DNA of 64,000 nucleotides from Prevotella sp. UBA6447 (GTDB lineage: Bacteria > Bacteroidota > Bacteroidia > Bacteroidales > Bacteroidaceae), in assembly GCA_002437115.1 (NCBI GenBank), contig DJOD01000018.1, forward strand, positions 3,069-67,068, given 5' to 3'. The translations under genes were made by a program, and so were the position numbers. The notes below the pieces were generated by a model that saw only the letters and a list, made by a program, of their open reading frames with translations, was not told where the DNA came from and ran no database searches. This document shows, piece by piece, positions 42,426-50,532 of the stretch (position 1 is its first letter; each line of letters starts with the position of its first letter).

Positions 42426-43418
42426 TTACTGGTTGAGCATCGATGTGGCGTAGTTGTCGACGATGCCCAGAAGTTTGCGCTGCTTGTCGCATACCAGCAC
42501 CGAGTGGATCTTGTGGCGGTGCATGATACGCTCAATCTCGGATATCTTGGTGTTGGTCGACACGATTTTAGGGTTGCGTGTCATGATGTCGGCCACCGTG
42601 TGGTCGAAGAACCTGGCCTGCCAGCGTTCCATGGCGCGGCGTATGTCGCCGTCGGTGATGAGGCCGATGACGCAGCCCTTGTCGTCGAGCGACACGCCCA
42701 GCCCCAGCTTGCCTTTCGACACGTGTATGATGGCCTCGCCCAGGTGCATGTCTTGCGGAATGATGGGCAAGTCGTCGGTGCGCATCACGTCTTCGGCGGT
42801 GGTGAGGAGCCGCTTGCCCAGTTCGCCGCCCGGGTGGAACTGCGCAAAGTCGCGCGGACGGAAGTCGCGCACTTGCATGAGGGCCACCGCTAAGGCGTCG
42901 CCCATGGCCAGCGCGGCGGTGGTCGACGAGGTGGGGGCAAGGTTGAGCGGGCACGCCTCATGGCTGACGAAGACCTTGATGTGTATCGTGGAGTATTTGG
43001 CCAACAGCGATTCAGGGTTGCGGCTCATGCCTATGATGGGCACGTGCATGTGCAGCAAGATGGGCACGAAGCGCAACAGCTCGTCGGTTTGCCCCGAGTT
43101 GCTCAAGGCTAACACCACGTCGTCGGGCGTCATCACGCCGAGGTCGCCGTGGTAGGCGTCGAGGGGGTTGATGAAAAAGGCGGGAGTCCCAGTTGAGGCC
43201 AGCGTGGCCGCAATCTTCTGCCCGATGTTGCCGCTCTTGCCTACACCCGTCACGATGACCTTGCCGTGGCAGTGGTAAATGAGGTCGACGGCTCGCACGA
43301 AGTTGTTGTCGAGCTGTGGTATGAGGTCGAGCACAGCTTGTGCCTCGTCGCGTAAGCACCGTTCCGCATACTGGAGCGACAGCGACACGTCGCTGGCTGG
43401 TAGGGAGGAATTTTGCAT
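42426..43418 (-). CDS. kdsD: D-arabinose 5-phosphate isomerase
   Basis: 330 residues. SIS isomerase domain at about 30-200 (VIVTGVGKSGNIGQKIAATLASTGTPAFF, then SNSGQTDELL), followed by two CBS domains (VMRTDDLPIIPQDM and ADIMTRNPKIVSTN). KdsD turns ribulose 5-phosphate into arabinose 5-phosphate, the first step of Kdo for lipopolysaccharide. It lies 38 bp after kdsA, the next enzyme of the pathway. The longer start at 43460 overlaps kdsA's end and is rejected. Confidence 0.95.
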   Translation of the reverse strand: MQNSSLPASDVSLSLQYAERCLRDEAQAVLDLIPQLDNNFVRAVDLIYHCHGKVIVTGVGKSGNIGQKIAATLASTGTPAFFINPLDAYHGDLGVMTPDDVVLALSNSGQTDELLRFVPILLHMHVPIIGMSRNPESLLAKYSTIHIKVFVSHEACPLNLAPTSSTTAALAMGDALAVALMQVRDFRPRDFAQFHPGGELGKRLLTTAEDVMRTDDLPIIPQDMHLGEAIIHVSKGKLGLGVSLDDKGCVIGLITDGDIRRAMERWQARFFDHTVADIMTRNPKIVSTNTKISEIERIMHRHKIHSVLVCDKQRKLLGIVDNYATSMLNQ

Positions 43419-43456
43419 GATGGTTGGTGTGAATGGATGATGGGTGCGCCCGCGCC

Positions 43457-44212
43457 TCACGCGAGCAGTTGGCCAATGAGGCGCTCGAGCTTGTCGAGCT
43501 CCAGCATGTTGGCCGCGTCTGACAGTCCCTCGTCGGGATGGGGGTGCACCTCAAAAAAGAATCCCGTTGCGCCGAAGGCCTTGGCCGCCATGGCCATGGC
43601 CGGCACAAACTTGCGGTCGCCGACGGTCTTGCCGTTGCCAGCCGACGGTCGTTGCACGCTGTGGGTGCAGTCCATGATGACGGTGGGCACGATTTCCCTC
43701 ATGTCGGGAATGTTGCGGAAGTCCACCACAAGGTTGTTGTAGCCGAAACAGTTGCCCCGCTCCGTGAGCCACACCTCCTTGGCTCCGCTGTCGAGAGCCT
43801 TCTCCACGGGGTAGCACATGTCGCGACCTGAGAGAAACTGGGCTTTCTTGATGTTGACCACTTTGCCTGTCTTGGCGGCAGCCACCAGCAAGTCGGTCTG
43901 GCGGCAGAGAAAAGCGGGTATTTGCAACACGTCGCACACCTCGCCAGCCGGCTGGGCTTGCCAAGCCTCGTGTATGTCGGTGGTGATGCGCAGGCCGTGC
44001 TTGGCCTTCACGTCGGCCAGCATCTGCAGACCCTTATCGATGCCAGGCCCGCGAAACGAGTGGATGGACGTGCGGTTGGCCTTGTCGAATGATGCCTTGA
44101 AGATGATGTCAGTGCCGAGACGGTTGTTGATTTCAGTGAGCTTCACCGCCACCGTGTCGAGCAGCTCGGCCGACTCGATGACGCAGGGACCGGCTATGAA
44201 TGTTGGGCGCAT
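43457..44212 (-). CDS. kdsA: 3-deoxy-8-phosphooctulonate synthase (Kdo-8-P synthase)
   Basis: 251 residues. Condenses arabinose 5-phosphate with phosphoenolpyruvate to Kdo-8-P. Family motifs: FIAGPCVIES at the start, KASFDKANRTS, GPGIDKGL, KKAQFLSG and HSVQRPSAGNGKTVGDR. Slightly shorter than E. coli KdsA (284). Divergent from the OMP gene at 44426 and behind a minus-strand -7 box TAACTTTG (44246-44239). Confidence 0.97.
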   Translation of the reverse strand: MRPTFIAGPCVIESAELLDTVAVKLTEINNRLGTDIIFKASFDKANRTSIHSFRGPGIDKGLQMLADVKAKHGLRITTDIHEAWQAQPAGEVCDVLQIPAFLCRQTDLLVAAAKTGKVVNIKKAQFLSGRDMCYPVEKALDSGAKEVWLTERGNCFGYNNLVVDFRNIPDMREIVPTVIMDCTHSVQRPSAGNGKTVGDRKFVPAMAMAAKAFGATGFFFEVHPHPDEGLSDAANMLELDKLERLIGQLLA

Positions 44213-44238
44213 AAGTTTTCTCCTATTTATAGTATATG

Positions 44239-44246
44239 CAAAGTTA
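44239..44246 (-). promoter_or_regulatory. -7 box of the kdsA operon
   Basis: TAACTTTG on the minus strand, 26 bp before the kdsA ATG at 44212. No proper -33 at the ideal distance. Confidence 0.4.
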
Positions 44247-44316
44247 GTTAAAAAGCGTTTTAAAAACGAAGGTTTAACGATGTTTTAACAAATAGCTTTA
44301 AAAAACGTCTCATTAT

Positions 44317-44348
44317 TTTGGAGCGTTGGACATAAATCTATATTTTTG
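44317..44348 (+). promoter_or_regulatory. Promoter of the 44426 outer-membrane protein
   Basis: TTTG (44317-44320), 20 bp, TATTTTTG (44341-44348); full consensus. It gives a leader of about 70 nt. Confidence 0.7.
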
Positions 44349-44425
44349 CAGCAGCAACCAAGGACATAACTAAAAATTTAAAAATAGAGAGTTAATCAGT
44401 ATTATTAATTAAAATTTCAAGTAAA

Positions 44426-44965
44426 ATGAAAAAGTTATTCATGACTTTGGCCGCTGCGATCGTTGCAGTGAGCGCCAGCGCACAGGTTTATCTGGGTGGT
44501 AACGTAGGCATTGCCAGCACAAAGATTGCCGGCCAGGACAGCAAGACCACTTACAAGGTGCTTCCTGAGATTGGCTACAAGATCAACCAGGACTGGGCCA
44601 TCGGTACTGTCGTTGGATGGGGCAAGGGAACTCCCGTCGAGATTGAGGACGCAGACAAGGCTATCGGCACTTTCGAGGTCGCTCCTTATGTGCGTTACAC
44701 CGCTCTCCACACCAAGATGGTTGACCTTTTCGTTGACGGTGGCTTCTCTTACAAGCACTACAACGGCACAGGCAATGAGTGGACAGTTGGCTTGAAGCCG
44801 GGCGTTGCCCTCAACCTCAGCAAGACTGTCAGCCTGGTTGCTCATGCAGGTTTCGTCGGCTACAAGACTTACAAGCCCAGCTACGACCACGCCAAGAGCA
44901 GCAACGCTTGGGGTGTCGACTTCGATGGCAACAACATCTCGCTGGGTCTGTACCTGAACTTCTAA
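44426..44965 (+). CDS. Outer-membrane beta-barrel protein
   Basis: 179 residues with a signal peptide (MKKLFMTLAAAIVAVSASA) and an eight-stranded barrel pattern of alternating residues ending in the aromatic terminus LYLNF. Related to the OmpA/Ail-type porin-like OMP_b-brl proteins of Bacteroidetes. Codon use resembles gapA (high GCT/GTC/AAC), suggesting strong expression, and the promoter is close to consensus. Function is not clear; likely structural or host-interaction. Confidence 0.8.
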   Translation: MKKLFMTLAAAIVAVSASAQVYLGGNVGIASTKIAGQDSKTTYKVLPEIGYKINQDWAIGTVVGWGKGTPVEIEDADKAIGTFEVAPYVRYTALHTKMVDLFVDGGFSYKHYNGTGNEWTVGLKPGVALNLSKTVSLVAHAGFVGYKTYKPSYDHAKSSNAWGVDFDGNNISLGLYLNF

Positions 44966-45025
44966 TCATCTTGACGCGCCATGGCTGCCCACCTGGCGTG
45001 GGCTTGCCAGTGTCATGACACGCTT

Positions 45026-45071
45026 GCAGGCTTCCTAAGCTCCGACATGGAGCGTAGGAAGCCTGCATTTT
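45026..45071. terminator. Bidirectional terminator of the OMP and mscS-like genes
   Basis: GCAGGCTTCCTA / TAGGAAGCCTGC perfect 12-bp stem with an inner GCTCC/GGAGC, followed by ATTTTTG on the plus strand. Confidence 0.85.
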
Positions 45072-45101
45072 TGTTCTTGTTGCCGAAGGTGGTGTTGTCT
45101 C

Positions 45102-47645
45102 TTACGACTGCTTGTTGACATCCTTCTGGATGAGACGCTCGGCCTCTTCAAGCGAGTCGGCGTGGCTAATGGGAGAGGTGCCCGATGGTGCCACGAGATG
45201 TGCCGTGTCAGACACGATGTGAATGTCGCGCTGGGGGAATGGTATTTCGATTTGCTGTTCGTTGAAGGCATTGTACACAGCCTCCATGATGTCGCTCTCG
45301 GCGTAGGTCTGCTTGCGCGAGTCGACCCAGGCCAGAATCTTAAAGTCGACCGAGTTGTCGCCAAACCCGGCGAGCACCACCTTGATGAACTTGATGTAAT
45401 TGGGCTTGTTGAGCTTCGTTACGGCCTCCGTCACCACCTGCTTGACCTGTGGGACGTGCGTGCCGTAGGCCACGCCGATGGGTATGATCGACAGCACATT
45501 GCCGTGGTTGCGCGTCAGGTTCTTGTAGTTTTTCGAGAAGAGCTGCGAGTTCTGGAAGGCGATGACTGAGCCGTCGAGAGCCTCAACGGTGGTAGAGGTG
45601 TAGGAGATGGCCTTCACGGTTCCCTTCGTCCCCTCGATGGAGATGTAGTCCCCCACCTTGATGCGGCCGGCCATCAGCGAGATGCCGTAGTAGAGGTTCT
45701 CGAGAATGTCTTTCATGGCGAATCCGATGCCCGTTGACAAACCGGCCGAGATGGCCACAATCCATGAGTTGTCGATGTTGAAGATGACCATCGTGACGAG
45801 CAACCAACCACCCCAGATGACCACCTGAATGACGTTTCGCCACATGGCGATGCGGCTTGTGACCGCTTGCTCGCTGGCTTTGCGTTTCTCCTCTTGCGCC
45901 TTGCGCTTCTCGCGGTCCATGAGGTGGTAGTAGAGTACGTGGATTGACACGCGGTTGGCGTAGGAGGCCAGGAAGTAGAGCGTTACTGCCTGCACGGCCC
46001 TCATGATGCTGAACGTGAACTTGTTGGTGTCGATGAGGCGGCGGCTGAAGAGCTCCCACGACGCGTCGCTGAGGTTGAACACGTCGGCCGCCCAGTAGAT
46101 GCTGACGAGCACCGACAGCGTGGCCAGGATAGGTGCCACGGCGGTGTATACGAACCGGAAGAACCAGGTGCGACCCACAGGCGTGTTGTCGTCGAAGAAA
46201 CGGCGTTTGGGATGGTTGCCATACTGCTTGAGCAGGTCGGAGAAGCAAGTGATGGTCAGGATGCACGTGAGCTGCATGGTCCACCATATCAGCATCTCCA
46301 CGGCGAGTAGCGTGTAGCCGATGAGTGAGGCTACGTCGCTGGCCAGGAAGACCAGGAACGACACCCAGGCGTAGAACACGTCGCTCTGGGGCAGGTCTGC
46401 CTTGTTGTGCCTGAGCGCCATCCACTGCCACAGGGTGCTGAAGAGCAGCAGGAAGGGCAGGATGATGCTTGTGAGGATGTTGGGTATGAGCACCACGCGG
46501 AAGGAGATGACGATGAAGCAAATGGCCATGATGGGCACGTAGATGCGTAGCCCGTGCTTGATTTGCTCGCCGTCGAGACGGATGAGCAACGACAGGAGAA
46601 TGACGCCCATGAGCCACGCGTATTCCACGAGCAAGCCGCAGGCCATGATGAGGAAGTTTTGCGAGATGGACACGCGCACCACGCCGAGCGTGGCGGCGAA
46701 GCCGATGACGGTTGCCGCGAGGATGATGCAGACGCGCTTCGACTTGAAGTTGCGCTTGGCCTCCTCGCCGTCCTTGCCGCCGGAGAGCCACTTGAGGAGC
46801 GTGCTTGCGCGGTTGCGCCTGATAAGCTGTGTCACGGCGAAGCCGATGATGAAGTAGCTGATGCCGGCGGCCAGTAGGCCGTAAAACACAATGATGGCCA
46901 GCAGCATCAGGATGATGCGGCTGTCCCAGTCGGACCGGAACTTGTTGGTGGGCTTGTATTTTTCGATGACCGTCTCGGTGGTCTCCTTCACCTCCTTGTT
47001 GAGGTTTTCGATGATGGTCAGCACGTTGGTGCCGCTGTTGGTGAAGATGCTGTTCTGTATTTCGCGGTACCGCTTGGTGGCGTAGTCGTTAAGATACTTG
47101 AGCCGCTTCTCGGTCATGTTGTAGATGTAGATGTACTGCTGGTTCTGCGTGCGGTTGTCGTTGAGTGTGCGCCGTATGTAGATGGCCAGCGTGAGGCACA
47201 CGTTGCGGTCTGTCTTTGCCTTCTCGCTCAGCGAGTTGGTGTACATGGTGCTGAGGTCTGAGATGAGGCTGTCGTAGCGCGCTATCTCCACATCGGCGTT
47301 CTGCACGTAGGTGCGGAAGGGTCCTGCGGTGTTCTTGAAGCTCTTGTATTGCTCGGTGGCCTCATGGCAGGCATAGGAGAGGTCGAACACGTAGCCGCTT
47401 TTCTGCGAGTAGAGCATGATGGCGTTTTGCTGGCTCTTGTTGACTGTGGCCAGCAGTTGGTTCATCACGGCTTCGCTCTGCTCCTTCCTGGCGAAAGTCT
47501 CGTTGTCGAGCTTTTGCCGGTATTCGGTCAGTTCGATGCGCAGCATGGCCAGCGTGCCGGCCAGGTTGCGCTCCTTGAGCACGGCGCCGCTGGGCAGCAC
47601 GGCCAGCAGGAGCAGCAGGGTGATGATGAGCGATTTCTTCTTCAT
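45102..47645 (-). CDS. Large MscS-family mechanosensitive channel with periplasmic domain
   Basis: 847 residues. A signal peptide (MKKKSLIITLLLLLAVLPSG) precedes a helical periplasmic region (about 25-260) rich in Gln/Lys/Asn, then many hydrophobic segments (about 280-640) and the conserved MscS core: GLSTGIGFAMKDILENLYYGISLMAG (pore helix and start of the beta-domain) and VGDYISIEGTKGTVKAISYTSTTVEALDG. The C-terminal alpha/beta vestibule follows. It resembles the K/MscK-type (KefA) architecture. Releases solutes on osmotic shock. I start at 47645; the frame opens much earlier but without a good start. Confidence 0.9.
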   Translation of the reverse strand: MKKKSLIITLLLLLAVLPSGAVLKERNLAGTLAMLRIELTEYRQKLDNETFARKEQSEAVMNQLLATVNKSQQNAIMLYSQKSGYVFDLSYACHEATEQYKSFKNTAGPFRTYVQNADVEIARYDSLISDLSTMYTNSLSEKAKTDRNVCLTLAIYIRRTLNDNRTQNQQYIYIYNMTEKRLKYLNDYATKRYREIQNSIFTNSGTNVLTIIENLNKEVKETTETVIEKYKPTNKFRSDWDSRIILMLLAIIVFYGLLAAGISYFIIGFAVTQLIRRNRASTLLKWLSGGKDGEEAKRNFKSKRVCIILAATVIGFAATLGVVRVSISQNFLIMACGLLVEYAWLMGVILLSLLIRLDGEQIKHGLRIYVPIMAICFIVISFRVVLIPNILTSIILPFLLLFSTLWQWMALRHNKADLPQSDVFYAWVSFLVFLASDVASLIGYTLLAVEMLIWWTMQLTCILTITCFSDLLKQYGNHPKRRFFDDNTPVGRTWFFRFVYTAVAPILATLSVLVSIYWAADVFNLSDASWELFSRRLIDTNKFTFSIMRAVQAVTLYFLASYANRVSIHVLYYHLMDREKRKAQEEKRKASEQAVTSRIAMWRNVIQVVIWGGWLLVTMVIFNIDNSWIVAISAGLSTGIGFAMKDILENLYYGISLMAGRIKVGDYISIEGTKGTVKAISYTSTTVEALDGSVIAFQNSQLFSKNYKNLTRNHGNVLSIIPIGVAYGTHVPQVKQVVTEAVTKLNKPNYIKFIKVVLAGFGDNSVDFKILAWVDSRKQTYAESDIMEAVYNAFNEQQIEIPFPQRDIHIVSDTAHLVAPSGTSPISHADSLEEAERLIQKDVNKQS

Positions 47646-47778
47646 TTGGTTGGTCGATTTGTCTGCAAAGGTATAAAAAGAAATCCACTTTTCCCCTGGC
47701 CTTGCCCACAAAATGGTGCCGTTGCCTCGATGTTTGGCTGCCGCGTGGCCGGCGACGGGCCAACCCCTCGCCCAGGGT

Positions 47779-48690
47779 CTACCTGAAGAGCAGGGTGACG
47801 AGGGGTATGGTGGCGATAGACGCCACGGTGGTGACAAACGTGATTTCGGTCATCAGCGCGGGGTTGCGCCCGTACTTCATGCAGAACATTGTGCCATACG
47901 AGGCCACAGGCATGGCGATGACCACCGTGTTGATGTCGTTGACCGTGTCGCCGACGCCGCACAAGCGGAAGAGGGCGTAGACCGTCAGAGGCACCACCAG
48001 CAGCCTGACCGCCGCCGAGACGTAGACCTTCGGGCTGCCCACGATTTGCTTGAGCGGCAGGCGTGCCATCGAGGAGCCGATGACCATGAGCGCGGCCGGC
48101 ACGGTGATGGCTCCCACCATCGTGATGGGGCGGGCCACCACGCTTGGTGTGTGGATGCCGAGGGCCACGAGCAGTGCGGCCAGGAAGGCGGCTATCATGG
48201 CTGGCGAGAAGAGCACCTTGGGATTGAGCTGCTTGACGCTGTACTCGCCCTTGACAAGCATCACGCCGGCGGTGAAGATGAAGAACGTGTTGGGCATGTT
48301 GAGCAGGGCAGCGTAGAACACCGCCTCGGGGCCGAAGATTGACGAGACGATGGGGTAGCCGATGAAACCGACGTTGGCAAACATCAGCGCGAAGCCGATC
48401 ATGCCCCGCTCGTCGTGGTTCTTGCTGATGAGGCGCGGCACCCAGAAACCGAAGATGAGCAGCACGAAATAGGTGAGGAACCCCACGCCCAGCAAGGGCA
48501 GGATGAGGGTGCGGTCGGGTGTGCGGTCGCCCATGACCGAAGAGAGGATGAGCGCGGGGCACGTGATGTCGATGACGATGGCCGAGAGCTTTTGGTCGAA
48601 CTTGTCGCCCATGTAGCCCAACTTGCAGAGCACGTAGCCCAGCAACACGATGATGAAGAGTGTCACCATCACTTGGATGTTTTCTATCAT
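47779..48690 (-). CDS. AEC (auxin efflux carrier) family permease
   Basis: 303 residues with about ten hydrophobic segments and the family pattern ILPLLGVGFLTYFVLLIFGF, ANVGFIGYPIVSS and the central GVMLVKGEY loop. AEC carriers export small organic anions such as malate or aspartate; the substrate is not told by sequence. The ATG at 48690 (MIENIQVMVTLF) is used; the one at 48741 adds 17 residues. Stands 133 bp upstream of the mscS-like gene on the same strand. Confidence 0.88.
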   Translation of the reverse strand: MIENIQVMVTLFIIVLLGYVLCKLGYMGDKFDQKLSAIVIDITCPALILSSVMGDRTPDRTLILPLLGVGFLTYFVLLIFGFWVPRLISKNHDERGMIGFALMFANVGFIGYPIVSSIFGPEAVFYAALLNMPNTFFIFTAGVMLVKGEYSVKQLNPKVLFSPAMIAAFLAALLVALGIHTPSVVARPITMVGAITVPAALMVIGSSMARLPLKQIVGSPKVYVSAAVRLLVVPLTVYALFRLCGVGDTVNDINTVVIAMPVASYGTMFCMKYGRNPALMTEITFVTTVASIATIPLVTLLFR

Positions 48691-49189
48691 GACTTTCTGT
48701 TTTGCGGCGGTCGCGGTAAGCATGGGCCACTGCGCTGCCAAAGCGCAAAATTACGGAGAATGCGCGGGGTGGCAAAATCTAAAGGATTGATGTAAGTCAA
48801 GTAATTGCGAACAGGGCGATGAAAAGCCATAACAAAAACCTTCTGAAAAAGGCGTTTTTCCCAATCAACCTGTTGTGAGGGCGCAAATACGCGAAAAACC
48901 AGCGATTTTGCATCTTGCTGGTTGAAAGGGAGTTGTGAAAAAGAACGCTTCGCATACCTTACTTCCGAGGCTCGAAAAAGCCTCAATAAGTATTGGATTG
49001 AGGCACGAAAGAAGCCCTTCCCGTTCACAAGGTGGGTCGAATCGTGCCACGATAACATAGCTGTCGTCTCAAGGTAGGGGCGCTTTTTCGCCAGGACGCG
49101 CCGTTTTGCATCCGAATGGGGCTTGCCACACGCCACCCGTCTGCCTATTTGCCCCATTCCAGAGAGGCCAGTTTTTTAAGAAACTAATT
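48691..49189. other. Gene-free region before the nuo operon with a dispersed repeat
   Basis: No gene recognised; the ORF at 48687-49157 minus has no family character. Copy 2 of the dispersed repeat lies at 48996-49077. Confidence 0.5.
48996..49077. repeat. Dispersed intergenic repeat, copy 2
   Basis: Contains GATTGAGGC, AAGGTGGGT, the hairpin TCGTGCCACGATAA and GTCGTCTCAAGG in the same order as copy 1 at 38795-38875. Confidence 0.45.
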
Positions 49190-49305
49190 TACAGATACCT
49201 CAGACGCTTGGCAGGGCTTTCCCCTGGCACACAGCTTGCGGGCTATATCCTTGCCGCGAAAACGGTCGGGAAAGTCTTTCCTGTGGAGCCCGTTTTTTAT
49301 TTTTT
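49190..49305 (+). ncRNA. Candidate structured RNA ending upstream of nuoA
   Basis: The segment can fold by CGC..GGCAGGG (about 49209-49220) with CCTTGCCGCG (about 49250-49259), then ends in a terminator-like hairpin: AAAACGG pairs with CCGTTTT, with an inner GGAAAG/TTTCC, followed by TTTTTTATTTTTTT. No good promoter upstream was found, so the 5' end is unknown. It is either an independent small RNA (6S-like in size) or the leader/attenuator of nuo. Weak. Confidence 0.35.
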
Positions 49306-49339
49306 TGTTAAAATACTAAAATGTTAGCGAAAGTTTTGT

Positions 49340-49347
49340 TACCTTTG
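49340..49347 (+). promoter_or_regulatory. -7 box of the nuo operon
   Basis: TACCTTTG, 51 bp before nuoA. No TTTG sits at 19-21 bp upstream; the nearest is 32 bp away (49304-49307). Confidence 0.45.
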
Positions 49348-49398
49348 CCAACGCTTAGGCGCATCACTGCAGATAATTTAAAATAACGTTATATTTTT

Positions 49399-49764
49399 AT
49401 GAATTTCACTTTGTTGATTACCGTTGTACTGACGGCATTAACCTTGGTGGGCGGCGCCTTCGTCGTAGCCAAGCTTATTGGTCCGCGCTCCTACAATCCG
49501 GTAAAAGGTGAGCCTTTCGAGTGTGGTATCCCCACCCGAGGAAGTAGTTGGATGCCCATGCATGTGGGCTACTACCTGTTTGCCATCCTTTTCCTGATGT
49601 TCGACATCGAGACCGTGCTGCTCTATCCCTGGGCAGTGGCTGTCAAGCAGTATGTGACGGCAGGTGTGGGTCCCTATGCCCTGGTGAGCATCGGGTTCTT
49701 CCTGCTTGTGTTGGTATTTGGTCTGGCTTATGCCTGGAGGAAAGGAGCACTCGAATGGAAGTAA
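49399..49764 (+). CDS. nuoA: NADH-quinone oxidoreductase subunit A
   Basis: 121 residues, three membrane helices. The conserved loop FECGIPTRGSS and FDIETVLLYPWAV are present. A proton-channel membrane subunit of complex I. Starts the nuo operon; its end overlaps nuoB by 10 bp. Confidence 0.95.
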   Translation: MNFTLLITVVLTALTLVGGAFVVAKLIGPRSYNPVKGEPFECGIPTRGSSWMPMHVGYYLFAILFLMFDIETVLLYPWAVAVKQYVTAGVGPYALVSIGFFLLVLVFGLAYAWRKGALEWK

Positions 49765-50519
49765 GAAAACCACACATCAAAAGCATTCCTTACGATGAGT
49801 TTAAGGACAACGAGACCCTGGAAAACATCGCGCGCGAGCTCAACGACGGCGGTGTCAACGTCGTGTTGGGCAGCCTCGACCAGGTCATCAACTGGGGTCG
49901 CAGCAACTCCCTCTGGTCGCTGACCTTCGGAACGTCGTGCTGCGGCATCGAGTTCATGGCCGTGGGCTGCGCCCGCTACGACTTCTCGCGTTTCGGCTTC
50001 GAGGTGACGCGTAACTCGGCACGCCAGGCCGACCTCATCATGTGTGCAGGCACCATCACCAACAAGATGGCTCCTGTCTTCAAGCGTCTCTACGACGAGA
50101 TGGCCGAGCCCAAGTATGTGGTGGCCGTCGGAGGCTGCACCATCTCGGGCGGACCGTTCAAGAAGAGCTACAGCGTGGTGCGCGGCATCGACCAGATCGT
50201 GCCCGTCGACGTGTACGTGCCCGGCTGCCCGCCCCGCCCAGAGGCCATCCTCTATGGCATGATGCAACTGCAGCGCAAGGTGAAGGTGGAGAAATTCTTC
50301 GGTGGAGCCAACCACAAGATGACGCGCGACGAGAAAGAAACCAGCATGAGACTAGGTGGCCTGCATGGCCTTTCCAACGAGAACTTCTCGGGTGCCAAGA
50401 TTGGCAACAAGGAGCCCATCATCGTCCAGGAGTCGCCCAACAAGGCGACCGTGGAGGCTCTCGGCAAGGAGCTCGACGCCTTGGCCAAGGAAGGCGAACA
50501 ATACAAGGTTAACAAATAA
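49755..50519 (+). CDS. nuoB: NADH-quinone oxidoreductase subunit B
   Basis: 254 residues. Carries the N2 cluster ligands: GTSCCGIEF (Cys-Cys), AVGGCTI and VPGCPPRP. The final ~80 residues (ANHKMTRDEKETSMRLGG onward) extend beyond the E. coli protein. Start at the ATG 49755 (MEVRKPHIKSIPYDEF), which overlaps the end of nuoA. Confidence 0.95.
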   Translation: MEVRKPHIKSIPYDEFKDNETLENIARELNDGGVNVVLGSLDQVINWGRSNSLWSLTFGTSCCGIEFMAVGCARYDFSRFGFEVTRNSARQADLIMCAGTITNKMAPVFKRLYDEMAEPKYVVAVGGCTISGGPFKKSYSVVRGIDQIVPVDVYVPGCPPRPEAILYGMMQLQRKVKVEKFFGGANHKMTRDEKETSMRLGGLHGLSNENFSGAKIGNKEPIIVQESPNKATVEALGKELDALAKEGEQYKVNK

Positions 50520-50532
50520 AAAGGTATAAGAA

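Noticed and set aside
48687..49157. 156-residue minus-strand ORF before the nuo operon
   Set aside because: Covers the start of the AEC gene and a dispersed repeat; composition and lack of a start signal do not support a gene.
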